DNA from: Alphaproteobacteria bacterium
Lineage (GTDB): Bacteria; Pseudomonadota; Alphaproteobacteria; Micropepsales; Micropepsaceae
DNA: 6,783 bases
Assembly (NCBI GenBank): GCA_019508105.1
Contig: JAEKMB010000199.1
Coordinates: 1 to 6,783 of the forward strand
Reading direction: 5' to 3'
How positions within the stretch are numbered: position 1 is the first letter of the stretch; each line of letters begins with the position of its first letter. The notes beneath the pieces were generated by a model. That model was not told the DNA's origin. It searched no databases and saw only the letters and a program-made list of their open reading frames with translations. The position numbers and the translations under genes are program-made. This document shows, piece after piece, positions 5,961 through 6,783 of this stretch.

Positions 5961-6783
5961 ATGACCGAGGCCCCTCGTTTCTTGCGCCCGGTGACCGCGC
6001 CATCCGCCGATGTCGGCATGGCCGTCACCTTCCAGACTCCGCTGCCGCTGGACTGCGGCCGCGACCTGGCGCCCTTCACCGTGGCCTACATGACCTATGG
6101 CACGCTCAATGCCGACAAGAGCAACGCGGTGCTGATCTGCCATGCCCTGACGATGGATCAGTTCGTGGCGAGCGACAATCCGATCACCGGCAAGCCCGGC
6201 TGGTGGACCCCCATGGTGGGACCGGGCAAGCCGATCGATACCGACCGCTTCTTTGTCATCTGCGCCAATGTGCTGGGCGGCTGCATGGGGTCCACCGGGC
6301 CGGCGGAAATCGATCCTGCCACCGGCAAGCCCTGGGCTCTGAATTTTCCGCTGGTCACCATCCGCGACATGGTGCGGGCGCAGAAGCGCCTGGTCGAGCA
6401 TCTGGGAATCGAAAAACTGCTGATGGTAATCGGCGTCTCCATGGGCGGTATGCAGGCGCTGCAATGGGCGGCGTCCTATCCCGACTGCGTGCGCGCGGTG
6501 ATGCCGATCGCCTGCGCCGCCCGCCATTCGGCGCAGAACATCGCGTTTCACGAAGTGGGCCGCCAGGCGATCATGGCCGATCCTGACTGGAAAGGCGGCG
6601 AATACCAGTTGCATGACACCAAGCCGTCCAAAGGCCTGGCGGTGGCGCGCATGGCGGCCCATATCACCTATGTTTCGGAAATGGCGCTGCAGCAGAAGTT
6701 CGGCCGCGCCCTGCAGAACCGCGACGCCAAGTCGTTCCAATTCTCGCCGGATTTCCAGATCGAATCCTATCTGCATCACCAGG
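5961..6783 (+). CDS. metX: Homoserine O-acetyltransferase (MetX), 3' end missing
   Basis: The first 274 residues of an alpha/beta-hydrolase-fold acyltransferase; the frame is still open at the window end. It transfers an acyl group, usually acetyl from acetyl-CoA, to the hydroxyl of homoserine, the first committed step of methionine synthesis, in the cytoplasm. Visible motifs are [10 protein letters not shown] (about 45-54), ICHALT (oxyanion region), [12 protein letters not shown] with the family's conserved GSTGP, and GVSMGGMQ, which holds nucleophile Ser160. The catalytic Asp and His lie past the window. The ATG at 5961 is supported by AAGGA seven bases upstream, and the N-terminal length is normal for MetX. 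Some MetX proteins use succinyl-CoA; the residues I can see do not settle this. It is divergent from hisC-tyrC across 170 bases. In alphaproteobacteria metW usually follows; that would lie just outside the window. Confidence 0.92.
   Translation, partial: MTEAPRFLRPVTAPSADVGMAVTFQTPLPLDCGRDLAPFTVAYMTYGTLNADKSNAVLICHALTMDQFVASDNPITGKPGWWTPMVGPGKPIDTDRFFVICANVLGGCMGSTGPAEIDPATGKPWALNFPLVTIRDMVRAQKRLVEHLGIEKLLMVIGVSMGGMQALQWAASYPDCVRAVMPIACAARHSAQNIAFHEVGRQAIMADPDWKGGEYQLHDTKPSKGLAVARMAAHITYVSEMALQQKFGRALQNRDAKSFQFSPDFQIESYLHHQ

Noticed and set aside
5934..6779. 281-codon minus-strand frame opposite metX
   Set aside because: The plus strand encodes unmistakable MetX motifs through the whole interval; the minus frame has none.
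1..6783. A novel defence, mobile or secretion system
   Set aside because: All six genes belong to housekeeping or conserved families; there are no transposase, integrase, phage, toxin-antitoxin or CRISPR signals. The novelty here is limited to regulatory structure and sequence anomalies.

Overview
The window is a GC-rich stretch (hand counts give about 62-67 % G+C in typical 60-base blocks) that reads as the chromosome of an alphaproteobacterium. The evidence is the DUF2125 protein beside a tyrC-hisC pair divergent from metX, an arrangement I know from that class, and a short B12-dependent ribonucleotide reductase whose N-terminus matches the alphaproteobacterial type. I cannot place the order.

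Layout: (1) 2-550 (+) is the 3' part of a YkgJ-type cysteine-cluster protein that begins before the window. (2) 653-2924 (+) is nrdJ, the adenosylcobalamin-dependent ribonucleotide reductase. Its reading frame breaks at about 2095-2118, while both halves are otherwise well conserved. (3) 3048-3785 (+) is a membrane-anchored DUF2125 protein. (4) 4690-3782 (-) is tyrC, prephenate/arogenate dehydrogenase, whose stop codon overlaps that of the DUF2125 gene. (5) 5790-4687 (-) is a HisC-type aminotransferase that overlaps tyrC by ATGA, so the transcription order is hisC then tyrC. (6) 5791-5960 is the divergent control region. It holds a compound inverted repeat that looks like an attenuator or terminator facing hisC, and a probable metX promoter. 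(7) 5961-6783 (+) is the 5' part of metX, homoserine O-acyltransferase, cut by the window end.

The right half is therefore an amino-acid biosynthesis cluster: aromatic (and possibly histidine) synthesis leftwards and methionine synthesis rightwards. The left half contains deoxyribonucleotide synthesis and two genes of poorly known role.

I found no mobile element, CRISPR array, tRNA or rRNA, and no defence-like system. The points most worth a second look are the nrdJ frameshift, the mutually exclusive hairpins upstream of hisC, and a sharp drop in G+C inside the 5' half of tyrC. Everything here was read by eye; no alignment or folding program was run.
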